From Fistulifera solaris (lineage: Eukaryota; Bacillariophyta; Bacillariophyceae; Naviculales; Stauroneidaceae), in assembly GCA_030295235.1 (NCBI GenBank), contig AP026123.1, positions 2,046,001 to 2,110,000 on the forward strand: a stretch of 64,000 nt of DNA, in the 5' to 3' direction. The notes below the pieces were generated by a model. It did not search any database. It had not been told where the DNA came from and was given only the letters and a program-made list of their open reading frames with translations. Positions 1 to 10,159 of this stretch are shown one piece after another; within the stretch, counting starts at the first letter, position 1; every line of letters begins with the position of its first letter. Both the position numbers and the translations under genes were made by a program.

Positions 1-561
1 TTCGCGTCCGCATTTATTCGTTAATAACGCTTTCAACTTTGATTGAAAATTTGTACAACAAGCTGTCTTTACAATCGTAAGGGCTTCAAAGTATCAATGA
101 AATGAAGATGATTTCGTTCTGGATGCTTTGCAATGCGTACATTTCGCATCAACGCGGTCGGTTTCTTCTTTTCGGAGGAATAATTCGCGTCGTGACTCGA
201 CTCGTGACAAGACTAAGAGTATGCCTTGGATGTCGCATAGGCTACGTATCCAGCGTCAGTCAGTCCTTGGCGTCAGTAGAATTAGCTTTCGACCGCTAAG
301 AACAATATCATCCGTTCTGCGAAAATTCCTTTGATTTGAATTGGAGCAGAAAGTGAAGTAATCCTGTTAAGAGACAAGCCACAAGAAAGGTTTGCATGAA
401 TATTCAAATAGTATGAGGGATGGCATAATCTTAATTTTTATGAATTTTTACGCTTTCGCGTCATTATGCTACGCATGTAATCGGCAAAGATTACGGAATG
501 ATGATAACTCTGTCATTCTGCATTATGAAGGTATGTTGTTTGATGTCCATCTTTTGGAAAG
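1..561. other. Left edge, no gene seen
   Basis: No reading frame here looks protein-coding. The small plus-strand frames have no recognisable domain, and the one reaching position 805 lies antisense to the neighbouring membrane protein gene. Confidence 0.5.
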
Positions 562-1206
562 TTACACATCGTATGGTCCGTTGCGATATCTGGAGCCGCC
601 CGTCGACCGAATGTGGCACTCCTCTTCGTCGTCGTCTTCCGAAACGTCCTTGGAGAGATCCGAAACAAGCCCTAATAGTAGGTACACAGAGAGAATGACA
701 TTGAGGGGTAGAAGGACGAAAAACATTTTGGAATTGGTGCCCATGAGAAGATCGACCACCAACCAGAGGAAGCCTGCGCCGAAAACGGCCCCCAACACGA
801 AATGACCCTCAAATTGCGCAAGGTTCGCTTTGAAATGTTTATCGTCCTCTGAATCTTCATCTTGTTTGTTTGATAGGCGACCGATGCGGTTAGCCGATTG
901 CAGAACAGTCCTTAGGATGGCGAGAGTAGCCCAAATAAAAATGAGAGTCACGGCGTTGTAAATGATGGGTAATCCAACGAGACTGAAATGGGTCTGCTGC
1001 AACATATCAGTTCCAAAGATTGTGATAGTCAAAGTGGTAACACCCACGGTAGCCAGTTGAACGGCAACTCCAATCAACAAACCCATCAGGAGAGCCGGAC
1101 CGCGCCAGCTGGTCCGACTTTCGCTATTTCTGCCGGCATCGAGCAAGGGAAGAGCCGAGTCTTCGAAGTTAATTGTCTTCGTTTCATTGATTTGTTGCGT
1201 CGACAT
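562..1206 (-). CDS. Four-helix membrane protein, unrecognised
   Basis: The protein is 214 residues from the ATG at 1206. The open frame runs on to 1245, but only from a TTG. A polar N-terminus of about 36 residues is followed by four hydrophobic stretches near residues 38-62, 72-98, 124-143 and 148-170, then a strongly acidic tail (EDDDEEE) and a polar end. A charged loop (NKQDEDSEDDKH) separates helices 2 and 3. This is the layout of a small four-pass membrane protein with both ends on the same side. No family motif was recognised, so no function is proposed. A plus-strand frame across 392-805 is its antisense shadow. Confidence 0.7.
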   Translation of the reverse strand: MSTQQINETKTINFEDSALPLLDAGRNSESRTSWRGPALLMGLLIGVAVQLATVGVTTLTITIFGTDMLQQTHFSLVGLPIIYNAVTLIFIWATLAILRTVLQSANRIGRLSNKQDEDSEDDKHFKANLAQFEGHFVLGAVFGAGFLWLVVDLLMGTNSKMFFVLLPLNVILSVYLLLGLVSDLSKDVSEDDDEEECHIRSTGGSRYRNGPYDV

Positions 1207-2305
1207 TGTTTTTAAAATATCAGCTCTGTTGCAATTGGTTTGCAACTTGCAAAGTGTCGATAGTTAGGTTTGATGCTGTTGAGGAAGTATGACAACGAAA
1301 GAATTTGATTGTTCATGTTTTGCCCGTCTCATCGAGAACAACATCGACTGGTTTGGCCGCCTTCGGCATTTGGTGGCGAGCGTCCCTTGAAGATTTTATA
1401 AATTTCAATGTGACCCATAGTGAAACAGTAAAACGAAGTGAATGGATGGGAATTTTACTTATTAGTTCTACGACCAAGATTTAAAAGCCAGTCATACCCA
1501 AAGAACATGACTGATGATTTGTGACTTATGACTTATGACCGATGACCCAGATATCCAGTCCCGGGTCCCCAACCTCTCCAGTTCTCGATCAATCATCAAT
1601 CATCAATCAATAAACTTCAATTATTACTCCAGCGCCACGAGCCGAGACCAAGGTCTGAGCTCTGAGCTAGGGAGAGGGGCCAAGTAGTAGGCTCATGTTC
1701 AACTGTTGGACACACAGCCAACATCAAGGCAAAATGATACGGAGTACAGAGCAACGACAAACAGCAAGGAGTCAAACAAGCGCAACACGCATTCCTGGTA
1801 ACAATAACCTGTGACACCAAACTGCAAACAAACTTCAGAAGAACAAAGGTTAAATGGGTCTTGGAAATTATTTTGTGACCTGCAAACCGAAAATCCTACT
1901 CATTGCGAATTGCGAAGTAGGGTGCCGCCCTCATTCACGATCAAGATGCGGTTGCGGACTTACGAGCGTCCGATCCAAAGTTACAGTAACAAACAAAAAG
2001 TCTAAACGTCGTACTAGTACTCAAACCGATATCATGTACCGTGCTTATGGAACAAGACTGGTCCTGTGATGTCATAATGACGTTTGGAAAGGAATTCAAC
2101 CGGAACCCAAAAAACCTAAAGAAAGAACGGAAGCCGGAAGCCGGAAGCCGGAAGCAATCAGCAATCAGCAATGGCAAACCGGCAACACACCTTTTGCCTT
2201 TCGCAGCAACTTTTCAAAGGAAATCATAGAGTTGTCGTCGAAGGAATAACATTGCATTTTAAAAAATTTGACTGATATTCCGGTGTATACGAAGCAAGCT
2301 ATACT
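1207..2305. other. Intergenic, simple repeats only
   Basis: No gene seen. The stretch carries short tandem repeats: units of about 7 bases around 1508-1545 (GACTTAT and GACCGAT types), ATCAATC units around 1588-1612, and CCGGAAG units followed by CAGCAAT units around 2130-2172. It separates the divergent membrane protein gene and the SFT2 gene, so it holds both promoters. Confidence 0.6.
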
Positions 2306-2866
2306 ATGAGCAGTAGCTTTATCGAAAGTAGTTTCGATTATCAAAGCCTTCTCCCCTCCCGATTTCGAAGCGACCGGCTTGATGTTGAATCGATTGAGGA
2401 GCCCGTCGATGAGACCGGAGAAGCGTGTAGCTGTTTTCCCGAAATGACCTGGCGAGAAAGGTTGCTGGGGTGCGCTACCTGTATGCTGTGTGGTTACATG
2501 CTTTCCTTTGGAAGTTTTTGGCGCATCAAAGATCTAGTGATCAATCACGATCCTCTTCCGTTTGTTTTGAATGCGACGATTGGCAATATCATCGCTCTTG
2601 CGGGGTCTTTCTTTCTCACCGGACCCAAAGCGCAGTGGAGGAACATGTGGCTAGAGAAACGACGTATCGCAACCGGATTGTATCTCGGATCTCTATTTTT
2701 AACGTTATTTGTGGCGTTTCTACCGATTCCCGGACCGGAAGGCTTCTATTTGCTTCTACTGATGCTCTGTCAGTATGTATCCATCACGTGGTATACTCTC
2801 TCGTATGTTCCATTCGCTCACGACATCATAGTGGGCTTTGTGCGACGAAGAATCACAGGGTCATAA
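2306..2866 (+). CDS. SFT2/GOT1-like vesicle transport membrane protein
   Basis: The protein has 186 residues, close to the usual SFT2 length. It has an acidic cytosolic N-terminus of about 48 residues, then four hydrophobic segments near residues 53-72, 84-104, 119-140 and 144-166, ending in a short basic tail (RRRITGS). The family-type features are the first-helix pattern ending SFGSFW, the NIIALAGSFFLTGP segment and the second helix pair around LFLTLFVAFLPIPG. SFT2 proteins act in the retrograde fusion of endosome-derived vesicles with the Golgi. That role is taken from the family. No intron is needed. The ATG at 2306 is the first in frame after an upstream AT-rich stretch. Confidence 0.8.
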   Translation: MSSSFIESSFDYQSLLPSRFRSDRLDVESIEEPVDETGEACSCFPEMTWRERLLGCATCMLCGYMLSFGSFWRIKDLVINHDPLPFVLNATIGNIIALAGSFFLTGPKAQWRNMWLEKRRIATGLYLGSLFLTLFVAFLPIPGPEGFYLLLLMLCQYVSITWYTLSYVPFAHDIIVGFVRRRITGS

Positions 2867-3412
2867 ATCAACAATTTGGATCCCAGCATCACATTCATTC
2901 ATTTGTAAGCACCGGACTATGAAATTTTGAATTCATTGTAGAACAAATCAATTCACGACTATTACCTGCAAACTTCTCATGTGGCTTCGTGCGCGGAATG
3001 CTTGGTTCTTTTTCAGCAGGACGTACGTCAAACCTATCGCTGCGTGCTCTCCATGACTTTCTAATAGGCATCCAATGATGAAAGCGCACGCTTACGACAT
3101 GAACATCAGAGCTCAGCTTTCTGAAGGCGACAATCAACGGCTTGAAAATATATCATCTCCCGATATGCACGGACAGTTTGAATATTACACCTTTACGCTT
3201 TTCTCGGAGAAAGCTGTACTACTTTCCATTGTCCAAAAAGGTTTCGTCAAACTGTCAAATTCCCTGCGACCAGCGACCTAAACGTCGTTTTCGTCCACCA
3301 ATCAGATCGAGGGGTTTTCGTGAACCAGCCCCTCAACATATTCGCTGTCATGAAGAGCTTCTATCATGGCGCTTTCGTGCATAATTCTGAGTGATGCATT
3401 AAAATCTTTACG
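2867..3412. other. Intergenic before dynamin array, no gene seen
   Basis: No frame here has a recognisable domain. The segment 3290-3412 is the presumed promoter and leader of the first dynamin-like gene. Confidence 0.5.
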
Positions 3413-5296
3413 ATGCTTTCCGCGAACACTGACATCAAGATTGCGCTGATCGGGCACGTGTCTGTGGGTAAGACGACGGTCCTTAATGCGTTGTTTCGTG
3501 ACAAGTTCGGAGAGGTTTCGATGAAACGAACGACTGCGGGAATCAACTACTTTCGTATCATCTCCAATAAGCTGAAAGCGAACAAACGACTCAAAGTGGA
3601 AGAGAGTGCGGAAGAACCGACCGAAGAAAATGGAAAACGGAAGATCGGTATTGCGTCTTACGACACAAAGTCCGCAGGGGCGATTCTCAAGGAGATTACG
3701 CCCGACAACAAGGCCTTTCGAAACTCTTCGGCTATCCACGAGAAGTTCTTTGACATTGAACACGACGAACCGCTGTGTGACATGCGCAAGGATACAGATC
3801 TTGTTGTTGTCGACGTACCGGGCATCAACGAGGCCGGCGCTGGTAGCAAGTATCGGGACTTTGTGGAGAAGAAGTGGCACACGTTTGATGTTGTTGTCCT
3901 GGTGATGGACGGGAAACAAGGTGTCAACACCGAAGAGCAGTTGAAGCTCCTTCAGTTTGTCAAGAACAACCAAGAAACGAAACGGAGAGTTTCTTTGATT
4001 ATTCTTCTGAACAAAGTGGATGATCCCGATGATGAAGAACAGTCCGTTCTTGTTGACGAATCTCGTAAGGAGGCAGAGAAGCAGTTCAATTGCACGCTCG
4101 AAAAGCTCCTTCACAACACTCAAAAAGGCGCCAAGAGTAAGATGAGCAAACTTACTCCAATTCTCATTCCGACGTCTGCTATGCACGCCTACTTCTATTG
4201 TACCGCGTCGCTGATGACCTTCGATCAGTTCAAGAAGTTTGACAAGGATCTCATCGAAAAGATTGGCCGAGAAGAGGTTGGTAAATTCAGATGGAAGAAC
4301 CTTAGTGAGGATAAGAAGTACCAAGCCGTCTACGAAGCCGTCAGTGAGGAAGGACAGTACAAGGAACGTCTCGAAGCCACGAACTTTGACAAGTTTCTCG
4401 AAGCTTTGAGGGACTTCATTGGCGACGAATTGGCTCAGCTGAAGATTTTACAAGAACAGGTCAGGGTTTCATTGAAGAACTTATCTCCCAAGGAGGGCTT
4501 GGCGAACCAGTTTCGTGCTGCTTACGAAAAATCCAAAGCTGTGGGTATGCAGTTTGCGAATCTCAGTGATCACTTCTGGACGACTTATAACGAATTGGAA
4601 AAGCAAGTGATGAGCGACGTCAAGGGACCAACAACTATAGGCCTTCTTTCCGAAGCGATGACTGAACTCAAGTGTTTTCATAACTTGGCCAACCAAGCCT
4701 CTTGGGAAGAGGATCAAAACAAGGCTCTTGAGCGCATGAGAGGTCTCATTCGTCGCCCGCTACTTCTAGTCTTTGAAAAGGCGTCCGAATGTACGAACAA
4801 GATGGCATCTGGTGCTTACCTACCCAAATCACCACCACACGAGTGGTCTGACCTATCTCCATTGGACTGGCACACGATCTGTAACTCCTTTTTGTTACTA
4901 TCGTACAACAAGACGTTCTGCTGCACCTTTGGCTTTGAAAAGAATCTTGTTGAGATCATCAAAGATAGTTTAAGTATTTCATCGTTGAGCTGCGCGTTCT
5001 GTTGTGAAAGTCTCACATGGGAAGCTCGAAACAAATACGGTAACTGTGGAAACTCTAACTATGGTAGTGATTACCGCTCCCACAATCGTTGCGATAGTTG
5101 CGGGAATCAAGCGTCCCAGCCCGGCAGTATCTTCGCTTTTACTCTCGATAATAAATCAGAACTGTGCGCCGTTAACAAGAATTTGTATATGCACGCCTTC
5201 ACTCTGGCAACGCCGACGTCTTTTTCCGATCCTAAACACTGTGGGCATCTAGCCTGGGTATACTGTGAAGTCATCGACTCCTTGCACGCGATGTAA
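3413..5296 (+). CDS. Dynamin-like GTPase with C-terminal zinc ribbon, copy 1
   Basis: This 627-residue intact frame is the best-preserved of three tandem copies. The G1 loop is G14-HVSVGKT, the switch region contains KRTTAGINYF near 38-47, G3 is DVPG at 134-137 and G4 is NKVD at 200-203, which is the order of a Dynamin_N-type GTPase. The P-loop is GHVSVGKT rather than the classical dynamin GDQSSGKS. A helical middle region follows. Near residues 526-560 lie CAFC and CDSC pairs that could bind one zinc, and the end contains the motif HCGHLAWVYCEV. Dynamin-like GTPases remodel membranes, but substrate and location are not visible here. No signal peptide or membrane segment was seen. Copies 2 and 3 follow in the same orientation. 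Confidence 0.8.
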   Translation: MLSANTDIKIALIGHVSVGKTTVLNALFRDKFGEVSMKRTTAGINYFRIISNKLKANKRLKVEESAEEPTEENGKRKIGIASYDTKSAGAILKEITPDNKAFRNSSAIHEKFFDIEHDEPLCDMRKDTDLVVVDVPGINEAGAGSKYRDFVEKKWHTFDVVVLVMDGKQGVNTEEQLKLLQFVKNNQETKRRVSLIILLNKVDDPDDEEQSVLVDESRKEAEKQFNCTLEKLLHNTQKGAKSKMSKLTPILIPTSAMHAYFYCTASLMTFDQFKKFDKDLIEKIGREEVGKFRWKNLSEDKKYQAVYEAVSEEGQYKERLEATNFDKFLEALRDFIGDELAQLKILQEQVRVSLKNLSPKEGLANQFRAAYEKSKAVGMQFANLSDHFWTTYNELEKQVMSDVKGPTTIGLLSEAMTELKCFHNLANQASWEEDQNKALERMRGLIRRPLLLVFEKASECTNKMASGAYLPKSPPHEWSDLSPLDWHTICNSFLLLSYNKTFCCTFGFEKNLVEIIKDSLSISSLSCAFCCESLTWEARNKYGNCGNSNYGSDYRSHNRCDSCGNQASQPGSIFAFTLDNKSELCAVNKNLYMHAFTLATPTSFSDPKHCGHLAWVYCEVIDSLHAM

Positions 5297-5831
5297 ACCG
5301 ACAAAGTACAAAAGTCAATCAAAAAGTAACTGCGAAGCAAATAACATATTAAATAAACACTTGGTAATCATAGTCTAGAAGTGACTTTTTCGATAGGAGT
5401 CAGGAGTTCGAAAGCGGAACGAAAATAGTCCACCCGCTTGGCCATCGTTGATGCAGGGCCTAAATTTCACCCTTCTAAACGGCATAGAGACTTAACAGAG
5501 ACTGCAGAACAAGGTAGGTCAATCCAGGGACATGGTCTTACCTGGTAAATGCAATCAACAAAGATTTTCTGGAAGCTCTAAGAAAGCGAGTTATGTTTTG
5601 ATGATTGCCGTTTGGACAAGTTATGACTTACTACGCACATCGAACGCAGTCACTTTGAACTTTGAACTACGGAGTAAACCTTCTACTCAAAACTCAAAAA
5701 GCGAACCCGAGGAAAATTCGCCAACCAATCAAATTGAAGCAGATATGAACGCTTCGGCTACAATACTTGTGTTTGTCTCAACAGCTTGAAAGCTTTCATT
5801 TTCTTCCAAATACAAGATCTCAAAAGATACA
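5297..5831. other. Spacer between dynamin copies 1 and 2
   Basis: No gene seen. The spacer is not obviously repeated between copies 2 and 3, so the duplication unit is close to the gene itself or the spacers have diverged. Confidence 0.5.
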
Positions 5832-7695
5832 ATGATGGTGAAAGCTAAGACTGACATCCAAGTTGCGCTGATCGGGCACGTGTCTGTGGGTAAGACGACG
5901 GTCCTTAATGCGTTGTTTCGTGACAAGTTCGGAGAGGTTTCGATGAAACGAACGACTGCGGGAATCAACTACTTTCGTATCATTCCCAAGCAAAAGAATG
6001 CAAGCAAGAAACCCAACGGAGCAAAGACTGCTAAGGGGTCGGTTGACGAAATTGGTAAGCAGTGGGTCGATATTGCGTCTTACGACACAAAGTCCGCAGG
6101 AGCGATTCTCAAGGAGATTACGGCCGACAACATGGCCTTTCGAAACTCTTCGGCTATCCACGAGAGGTTCTTTGACATTGAACTCGACGAACCGCTGTGT
6201 GACATGCGTAAAGATGCAGATCTTGTTGTTGTTGATGTACCGGGCATCAACGAGGCCAGCGCTGGTAGCAAGTATCGGGACTTTGTGGAGAAGAAGTGGG
6301 ACACGTTTGATGTCGTTGTCCTAGTGATGGACGGTAAACAAGGTGTTAACACCGAAGAGCAGTTGAAGCTCCTTCAGTTTGTCAAGAACAACCAAGAAAC
6401 GAAACGTAGAGTTTCCTTGATTATTCTTTTGAACAAAGTGGATGATCCCGATGATGAAGAACAGTCCGTTCTTGTTGACGAATCTCGTAAGGAGGCAGAG
6501 AAGCAGTTCAACTGCACGCTCGGAAAGCTCCTTCACAACACTCAAAAAAAGCGCCAAGAGTAAGTCGAGCATATTTACTCCAGTCCTTATTCCGACGTCT
6601 GCTATGCACGCCTACTTCTATTGTACCGCGTCGCTGATGACCTTCGATCAGTTTAAGAAGTTTGACAAGGATCTCATCGAAAAGATTGGCCGAGAAGAGG
6701 TTGGTAAATTCAAATGGAAGACCCTTAGTGAGGATAAGAAATACCAAGCCGTGTACGAAGCCGTTAGTGAGGAAGGACAGTACAAGGAACGTCTCGAAGC
6801 CACAAACTTTGACAAATTTCTCGAAGCTTTGAGAGACTTCATTGGTGACGAATCGGCTCAGCTGAAGATCTTACAAGAACAGGTCAGGGTTTCATTGAAA
6901 AACCTATCTCCCAAAGAGGGCTTGGCAGATCAATTTGAGTCTGCATACGAGAAGTCGAAAGTAGTCTGCATGCCCGCAACAGACCTTAGCAATCACTTCT
7001 GGGTCAAGTACAACGACCTAGAACAAAGAGTCATCAAAGACTTTGTAGGGCCCGCATCGATTTGCATCCTGTCTGAAGCAATGAACGAACTGAAGAGCTT
7101 CTATGATATAGCGCACCGCGCTTCTTGGGAGGAGGATCAACAAAAGGCTCTTGAACGAATGAAAGGCCTTGTGCGTCACCCACTGCTACCTTTGCTAGAG
7201 AAGGCGACAGCATGCAAAAATCAAATGCAAGAAGGTGCTTTTACTTCAAAGTCTCCCCCAATTCAGTGGACCCATTTATCTCCCTTGGACTGGCATACGA
7301 TCTGTAGTTCATTTTTGTTGCTTTCGTTCAACAAAACTTTTTGCACGACCTTTGGCTACGAAAAGATGTTGGTAGAGATGGTCAAAGATCGCCTCAGCTT
7401 GTCTTCGCTGAGCTTCACGTACTGTTGCTCCAAGGTTACATGGGAAGGTCAGGAAAGTAACGGAATTCGTAACGGAGGCTACACTCGCTGCGGAAGCTGT
7501 GGCAGTCAACATTACAAAAAGCAAGCGAATATATTCGCTTTTGACTTGAACAGTAATTCAGAGCTACGTCCCATCAACAAAGATGTTTATGCCAGCGCGT
7601 TCACTCAACAAATTCCGACGACCATATCGGATCCAAAACATTGGGGACATCTTGCTTGGGTGTACTGCGAGGTCGTGGAGTCCCATACAGCGTGA
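5832..7695 (+). CDS. Dynamin-like GTPase, copy 2 (one frame break)
   Basis: The gene starts at ATG-ATG and shares the G1, G3 (DVPG) and G4 (NKVD) motifs of copy 1. The frame stops at 6563 and continues in another frame (open from 6442) to 7695. Copy 1 has an A5-G2 run where copy 2 has A7-G1 at 6544-6551, one base longer. Removing one base gives a protein of about 620 residues collinear with copy 1. From about 5860 to 6920 the DNA is almost identical to copy 1 apart from the variable linker near 5985-6070. Beyond that the two diverge clearly. The first zinc-ribbon cysteine pair is altered (TYCC instead of AFCC, with the leading Cys replaced by Phe), while the second pair CGSC is kept. The break is either real or an assembly error. 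Confidence 0.72.
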
Positions 7696-8219
7696 TCCTT
7701 AAAGGATCTCTGAAAGAATACACATTACATGAAGTAGAAATGATTCATTGTCATTTCTTTTGGTAAAGGTTAGGTAGGGAGACGCCAATGCATTTTTTAA
7801 AATAGTGTCGTTGATGCACAGACCACCGACCTCAACACTTTCTCGTGACGCAGCACCTCCCTTCAAATCCAAGACGCTTGCTGGATGGACGTTCGTTGCG
7901 GTGGACGAAACATGTTCACATCGCATCTAATGACATGTATGATACAGTTGCGAGTGTTTATTCTTTTCCTGGAAACAATATTTTTTTAAAAAGATCATCA
8001 TCGCGTCGCGTGGAGGATGAGTCGTCGTCGCGTTGGTAAAACAACGTACACTCGCAGCGGTTCTGCTATTTTGCATTCGAAGAAAGATGCGCGCAAAGAT
8101 CGCGATGCGCGAGGCGCGAGATATGTGCGCTCCCTTTTGTGCATCCACTTCCAAACAAATGAGGTCTAAATAATATCGTTTCGTTGCGTCCCTCGGTTTA
8201 TTCACAGGTGAAACTAATA
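7696..8219. other. Spacer between dynamin copies 2 and 3
   Basis: No gene seen. The segment 8030-8220 contains the promoter and leader of copy 3. The start chosen for copy 3 is the ATG at 8220, whose sequence context matches copy 2; an in-frame ATG at 8184 adds 12 unconserved residues. Confidence 0.5.
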
Positions 8220-10045
8220 ATGATGGCACCCGCCAAAGCTGAAATTAAGGTCGCCCTGATCGGGCATGTTTCGGTCGGTAAGACAACGGTCCTGAACGCA
8301 TTGTTCCGCGATAAGTTCGGAGAGGTTTCGATGAAGCGAACCACGGCCGCGGTCAACTACTTTCGTATCGTATCTAAAAGACCTACTGAGGATAAAGCGG
8401 AAGCAGGATCGACGGAAGAAAAGAGTAAACAGTGGGCCGATGTTGCGTCCTATGATACCAAGTCGGCAGGTTGTATTCTCAAGGAAATTACGGAGGACAA
8501 CAAAGAGCTGAGGAATGCGTCTGGTATCAAAGAGAAGTTTTTCGATATTGAACTCGACGACCCGTTGTGTGACATGCGAGAGAACACGAACCTTGTTGTC
8601 GTCGACATCCCGGGAATCAACGAAGCTGGTGTCGGTAGCAAGTACAGGGATTTCGTTGAGAAGAAATGGGACAAGTTTGATGTTGCCGTTTTGGTGATGG
8701 ACGGAAAGCAAGGTGTCAACACGGAGGAGCAGTTGAAGCTTCTCCAGTTTGTCAAGAGTAATCAAGAAGCGAAGAGACAGATTCCCTTGATTATTCTTCT
8801 GAACAAGGTCGACGATCCGGATGATGAAATACAAGCAGTACTTGTCGATGAGTCGCGTCAGGAGGTTGAAAAGCAGTTTGGCTGTCGAATTGAAGAGCCC
8901 CTTACCACGCATAACGAACCTCGCAAAGAGGCGCCCATCCCCGTTCTCATCCCGACGTCTGCCATGCATGCCTACTTTTACCGTACTGCGTCACAGATGA
9001 CGTTCGATCAGTTCAAGTCGATCGACCAGGAGCTCATCGAAAAGATGGGCCGCGAGGAAATTGGTAGATTCAAATGGAAGGAACTCAGCGAAGATAAACG
9101 CTATCAAGCCGTTTATGATGCGGTCAGCGGGGAAGGGCAGTACAATGAGCGTCTCGAAGCTACGAATTTCGACAAACTTCTTAGCGCTCTGAAGGAAATC
9201 ATCGGCGATGAGCAAACTCAACTTATTACCTTGCGAGAGCAGGTCTTGGTAACATTAAGCAACCTTCCGAAGAAGCAAGGGTTGACTGATGAATTCAAGT
9301 CAGCCTACGAGAAGTCAAAGACGGTGGGTATGCCAGCAGAACCTCTTCGCGATATGTATTGGAGCATGTACGAGGAACTAGAAAAGCGGGTAATTGGTGC
9401 CTTCGTAGGACCCGCGGCGAGACACGTTTTGTCAGAGCCAATGATTGAAATGGCAATTTTTTACGAGCTAGCCTGCCGAGCATCGTGGGAAGATGACCAG
9501 AAAAAAGCTCTTGATCGTATGAGATTTCTCGTTCGCCACCTCTTGGTCTTTATTTTCAAAAACGTGAAGGAATGCAAAGAAAAGATGAAAACGGGCACCG
9601 TTGTTCCGAAGTCTCCCCACTTGAATGGTCAGACTTATCTCCTTTGGACTGGCATTCAATCTGTAGTTCCTTTTGTTACTAGGGTACAGCAAATCTTTCT
9701 GCAGCACTTTTGGCCGTGAAAAAATGCTGCTTGAAATCTTGAGAGACAGTCTCATGGTTCTCGTATTGTACTCATTGTAAATGTTGGGTGGCTCGTAATA
9801 AGGATGTCAATTATGGCAGCAGCAACTACCACTCTCAAGGCCGTTGCATGTGTGGCTCGCAGTACACCGATCCAACCAGTAGCTTCACTTTTGTTATGGA
9901 CGAAGAACTAGAGCTTATTCCCACTGATAGCACGCTCTTCTCAACTATTTTCACCCAGCCACTCCCGACAGCGTTCTCGGATCCTAAGCATTGGGGACAT
10001 CTTGCCTGGCTGTATTGTGAGGTTGTTGACTCGCATACAAAGTGA
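8220..10045 (+). CDS. Dynamin-like GTPase, copy 3, with broken 3' third
   Basis: The GTPase half is intact: GHVSVGKT, DIPG, NKVD. It is more diverged from copies 1 and 2 than they are from each other, with many silent third-position changes. The frame ends at 9719. Homology to the other copies continues to 10045 but needs three frame changes: one base short in the C4 run at 9615-9618, one base short in the T4 run at 9671-9674, and a loss of roughly 14 bases near 9755-9765. After them the zinc-ribbon region resumes (CTHC, then RCMCG) and the conserved end HWGHLAWLYCEV is present. The first two could be sequencing errors. The third looks like real erosion, so this copy may be a GTPase-only truncated protein or a young pseudogene. 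Confidence 0.65.
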
Positions 10046-10159
10046 AGGATGATAGTTTGGACGCGTGCGCTCGTCAACCTGTCTATCATTTATTGTTTGA
10101 GCCGTAAGATCTGTAAAACCAAAGATACGAACAGCCATGCCATATAAACGCGTCTTATT

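Noticed and set aside
392-805. 137-residue plus-strand frame
   Set aside because: Antisense to the four-helix membrane protein; low complexity and no domain.
3302-4324. 340-residue minus-strand frame across dynamin copy 1, and a similar 251-residue one at 8214-8969
   Set aside because: Both are antisense to the GTPase domain and arise because the codon use of the real gene leaves the opposite strand open. They carry no domain.
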